Assembly (NCBI RefSeq): GCF_016908785.1
Contig: NZ_JAFBEO010000003.1
Location: 124,001-188,000, forward strand
Reading direction: 5' to 3'
DNA length: 64,000 nt
Origin: Weissella uvarum
GTDB lineage: Bacteria; Bacillota; Bacilli; Lactobacillales; Lactobacillaceae
Below are positions 62,420 to 64,000 of the stretch, piece by piece. Below the pieces are notes generated by a model that saw only the letters and a list, made by a program, of their open reading frames with translations, was not told the origin of the DNA and ran no database searches. The position numbers and the translations under genes are program-made. How positions within the stretch are numbered: the stretch's first letter is position 1; each line of letters starts with the position of its first letter.

Positions 62420-64000
62420 TTAGCCTTGCGTTGAAATCTTACGACGCTTAGCAGCCTTTTCACGTTCACTTGTATTCAAAATTTGCTTACGGATACGAAC
62501 GTGTTCTGGTGTTACTTCGGCAAGTTCATCTTCAGCCAAGAACTCCAATGATTCTTCAAGCGTCATATCACGTGGCGTCTTGATTGATGCAGTTTGGTCC
62601 TTGTTAGAAGTACGCACGTTAGTTTGGTTCTTTGCCTTTGTCACGTTAACTGAAATATCGTTATCACGTGAGTTTTGTCCAACAACCATACCTTCATAGA
62701 CTTCATCACCAGGATGCACGAACATTGTTCCACGATCTTCAACACCCATCATGGCATATGTTGTAACAGGTCCTTGGTTAATTGAAACCAAAGTACCGTT
62801 ATGGCGACCTGGGTTCCAGTTCTTAACAATTGGCTTGTATTCTGAGAATGTGTGGTTATAGATACCATATCCACGTGTCAATGACATGAATTCAGTTGCG
62901 TATCCAATCAATCCACGTGAAGGCACTGAGAATTCCAAACGAGTTGTACCAGTTCCGGTTTGTTCCATGTTCAACATGTCACCCTTACGGTTTGACAATG
63001 ATTCGATAACTGAACCAGAGTACTCGTCAGGAGTATCAATTTGCACGTTTTCGTATGGTTCTGAATCAACACCATCAACGTTCTTGAAGATAACTTCAGG
63101 ACGAGAAACTTGTAGTTCGTAACCTTCACGACGCATTGTTTCAATCAAGATTGACAAGTGCAATTCACCACGACCTGAAACTAACCATGCACCAGCTTCA
63201 TCTGTGTCTTCAACACGCAATGAAACGTCAGTGTGTAGTTCACGATGCAAACGATCTTCAACTTGACGCGCAGTAACAAACTTACCTTCGCGACCAGCAA
63301 ATGGTGAATCATTCGTACGGAATGTCATTTGCAAAGTTGGTTCGTCGATACGTAGCACTGGCAAAGCTTCTTGATGCTCTGGGCTAACAACAGTTTCACC
63401 AACAGAAATTTCTTCCATACCTGAAACGGCAATCAAATCACCAGCCTTGGCTGTTTCAATTTCAACACGGTCCAAACCGTTGAAACCAAACAACTTCGTA
63501 ACGCGGAAGTTACTCTTTGAGCCATCAAGTTTCATAACCGTAACGTTGTCACCCAATGAAATTGTTCCATTGAAGACACGTCCAATACCGATACGACCCA
63601 AGAAGTCGTTATAGTCAAGCAAAGCCACTTGGAATTGTAATGGCTTATCTGAAGTATCTTCAGGGGCTGGAACATATTCAAAGACATCTTCAAAGATAGG
63701 ATCCATTGTATGCTCTTGTGTTGACAAGTCAGGATCCTTTGATGATGTTCCGTTCATAGCTGAAGCGTAAACTACAGGGAAATCAAGTTGGTCTTCGTTG
63801 GCACCCAATTCGATAAACAAATCAAGCACTTCATCAACAACTTCTTCAGGACGAGCACCTGGACGGTCAACCTTGTTAACCACCACGATTGGTGTCAAGT
63901 TTTGTTCAAAGGCCTTCTTCAACACGAAACGTGTTTGTGGCATAGTACCTTCGAAGGCATCCACAACCAAAAGTACACCGTCAACCATTCCCATGATACG
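62420..64000 (-). CDS. typA: Ribosome-associated GTPase TypA/BipA, N-terminus outside window
   Basis: A translational GTPase that binds the 30S subunit under stress or cold. The window holds 526 codons; about 85-90 residues with the P-loop are missing to the right. The part seen has the end of the switch region (RIMGMVDGVLLVVDAFEG), the guanine-binding NKVDRPGARPEEVV, an EF-Tu-like domain 2, and the TypA-specific C-terminus with SRGLIGYATEFMSLTRGYG and LAEDELAEVTPEHVRIRK. The first ATG at 63994 is internal. It ends with its own terminator. Confidence 0.95.
   Translation of the reverse strand, partial: RIMGMVDGVLLVVDAFEGTMPQTRFVLKKAFEQNLTPIVVVNKVDRPGARPEEVVDEVLDLFIELGANEDQLDFPVVYASAMNGTSSKDPDLSTQEHTMDPIFEDVFEYVPAPEDTSDKPLQFQVALLDYNDFLGRIGIGRVFNGTISLGDNVTVMKLDGSKSNFRVTKLFGFNGLDRVEIETAKAGDLIAVSGMEEISVGETVVSPEHQEALPVLRIDEPTLQMTFRTNDSPFAGREGKFVTARQVEDRLHRELHTDVSLRVEDTDEAGAWLVSGRGELHLSILIETMRREGYELQVSRPEVIFKNVDGVDSEPYENVQIDTPDEYSGSVIESLSNRKGDMLNMEQTGTGTTRLEFSVPSRGLIGYATEFMSLTRGYGIYNHTFSEYKPIVKNWNPGRHNGTLVSINQGPVTTYAMMGVEDRGTMFVHPGDEVYEGMVVGQNSRDNDISVNVTKAKNQTNVRTSNKDQTASIKTPRDMTLEESLEFLAEDELAEVTPEHVRIRKQILNTSEREKAAKRRKISTQG

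Noticed and set aside
1-64000. CRISPR array, tRNA or rRNA genes.
   Set aside because: No regularly spaced direct repeats and no cloverleaf or rRNA-like stretches were seen in the spacers; a tRNAscan-SE run would settle small cases.

Overview
The window is chromosomal DNA from a moderately AT-rich, low-GC Gram-positive lactic acid bacterium, most likely Weissella or a close relative in the Leuconostoc/Weissella group. The evidence is the mevalonate route with a type 2 IPP isomerase, a Firmicutes DnaB/DnaI replication-loader pair, the small-type PurL with PurS and PurQ, Gram-positive regulators (two OmpR-type two-component systems, a SigA-type sigma factor), and an L-2-hydroxyisocaproate dehydrogenase resembling the enzyme known from Weissella confusa. 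This placement is inference from protein resemblance; no database search was run. I saw no rRNA, tRNA or CRISPR, and no intact insertion sequence.

Layout: 1-107 is the start of a DinG-type exonuclease/helicase gene running off the left edge. 465-4508 (+) is a tightly coupled mevalonate operon (mvk, mvaD, mvaK2, fni), followed by a TetR regulator. 5239-11660 (-) holds a thioredoxin, YidC, a YjeM-type amino acid permease, a YejK-type nucleoid-associated protein and a two-component system. 11777-17425 (-) is an overlapping run mutM-coaE-dnaB-dnaI followed by two YibE/F membrane proteins. 17426-22911 is the accessory part: wide AT-rich spacers, a TM2 protein, a possible IS3-type remnant, a long inverted repeat, an unknown two-gene cassette whose first gene is frameshifted by an exact 41-bp tandem duplication, and three DUF805 paralogues in a row. 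23024-25154 (+) pairs an aminotransferase with hicD, and a GntP permease follows on the other strand.

26810-39849 (-) is a complete IMP biosynthesis operon apart from purB: purE-K-C-S-Q-L-F-M-N-H-D, with fhs last to supply formyl-tetrahydrofolate for PurN and PurH. Two PurBox-like sites lie upstream of purE. 40125-43486 carries small genes (PH-like/SHOCT, ASCH, small hypotheticals, an NAD-binding oxidoreductase, a membrane-anchored coiled-coil protein). 43531-52538 (-) has polA, a Bax inhibitor-1 family protein, murC, a disordered protein, ytpR, udk and phoPR. 52737-58477 (-) has an MFS transporter, rpoD, dnaG and a second MFS transporter with a hairpin-rich leader. 58629-62273 (-) is ftsW-ylbG-rsmD-coaD-PDZ/Lon protease, and typA runs off the right edge.

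Most of the window is ordinary housekeeping. The least explained part is 18.2-22.7 kb, above all the duplicated, frameshifted gene and its membrane-protein partner. Several starts are chosen differently from the longest open frame (yidC, dnaB, mutM, third DUF805, purD, fhs, purN, purK, polA, MFS, rpoD, dnaG), because a ribosome binding site, a promoter, a terminator or a conserved N-terminus decides them.
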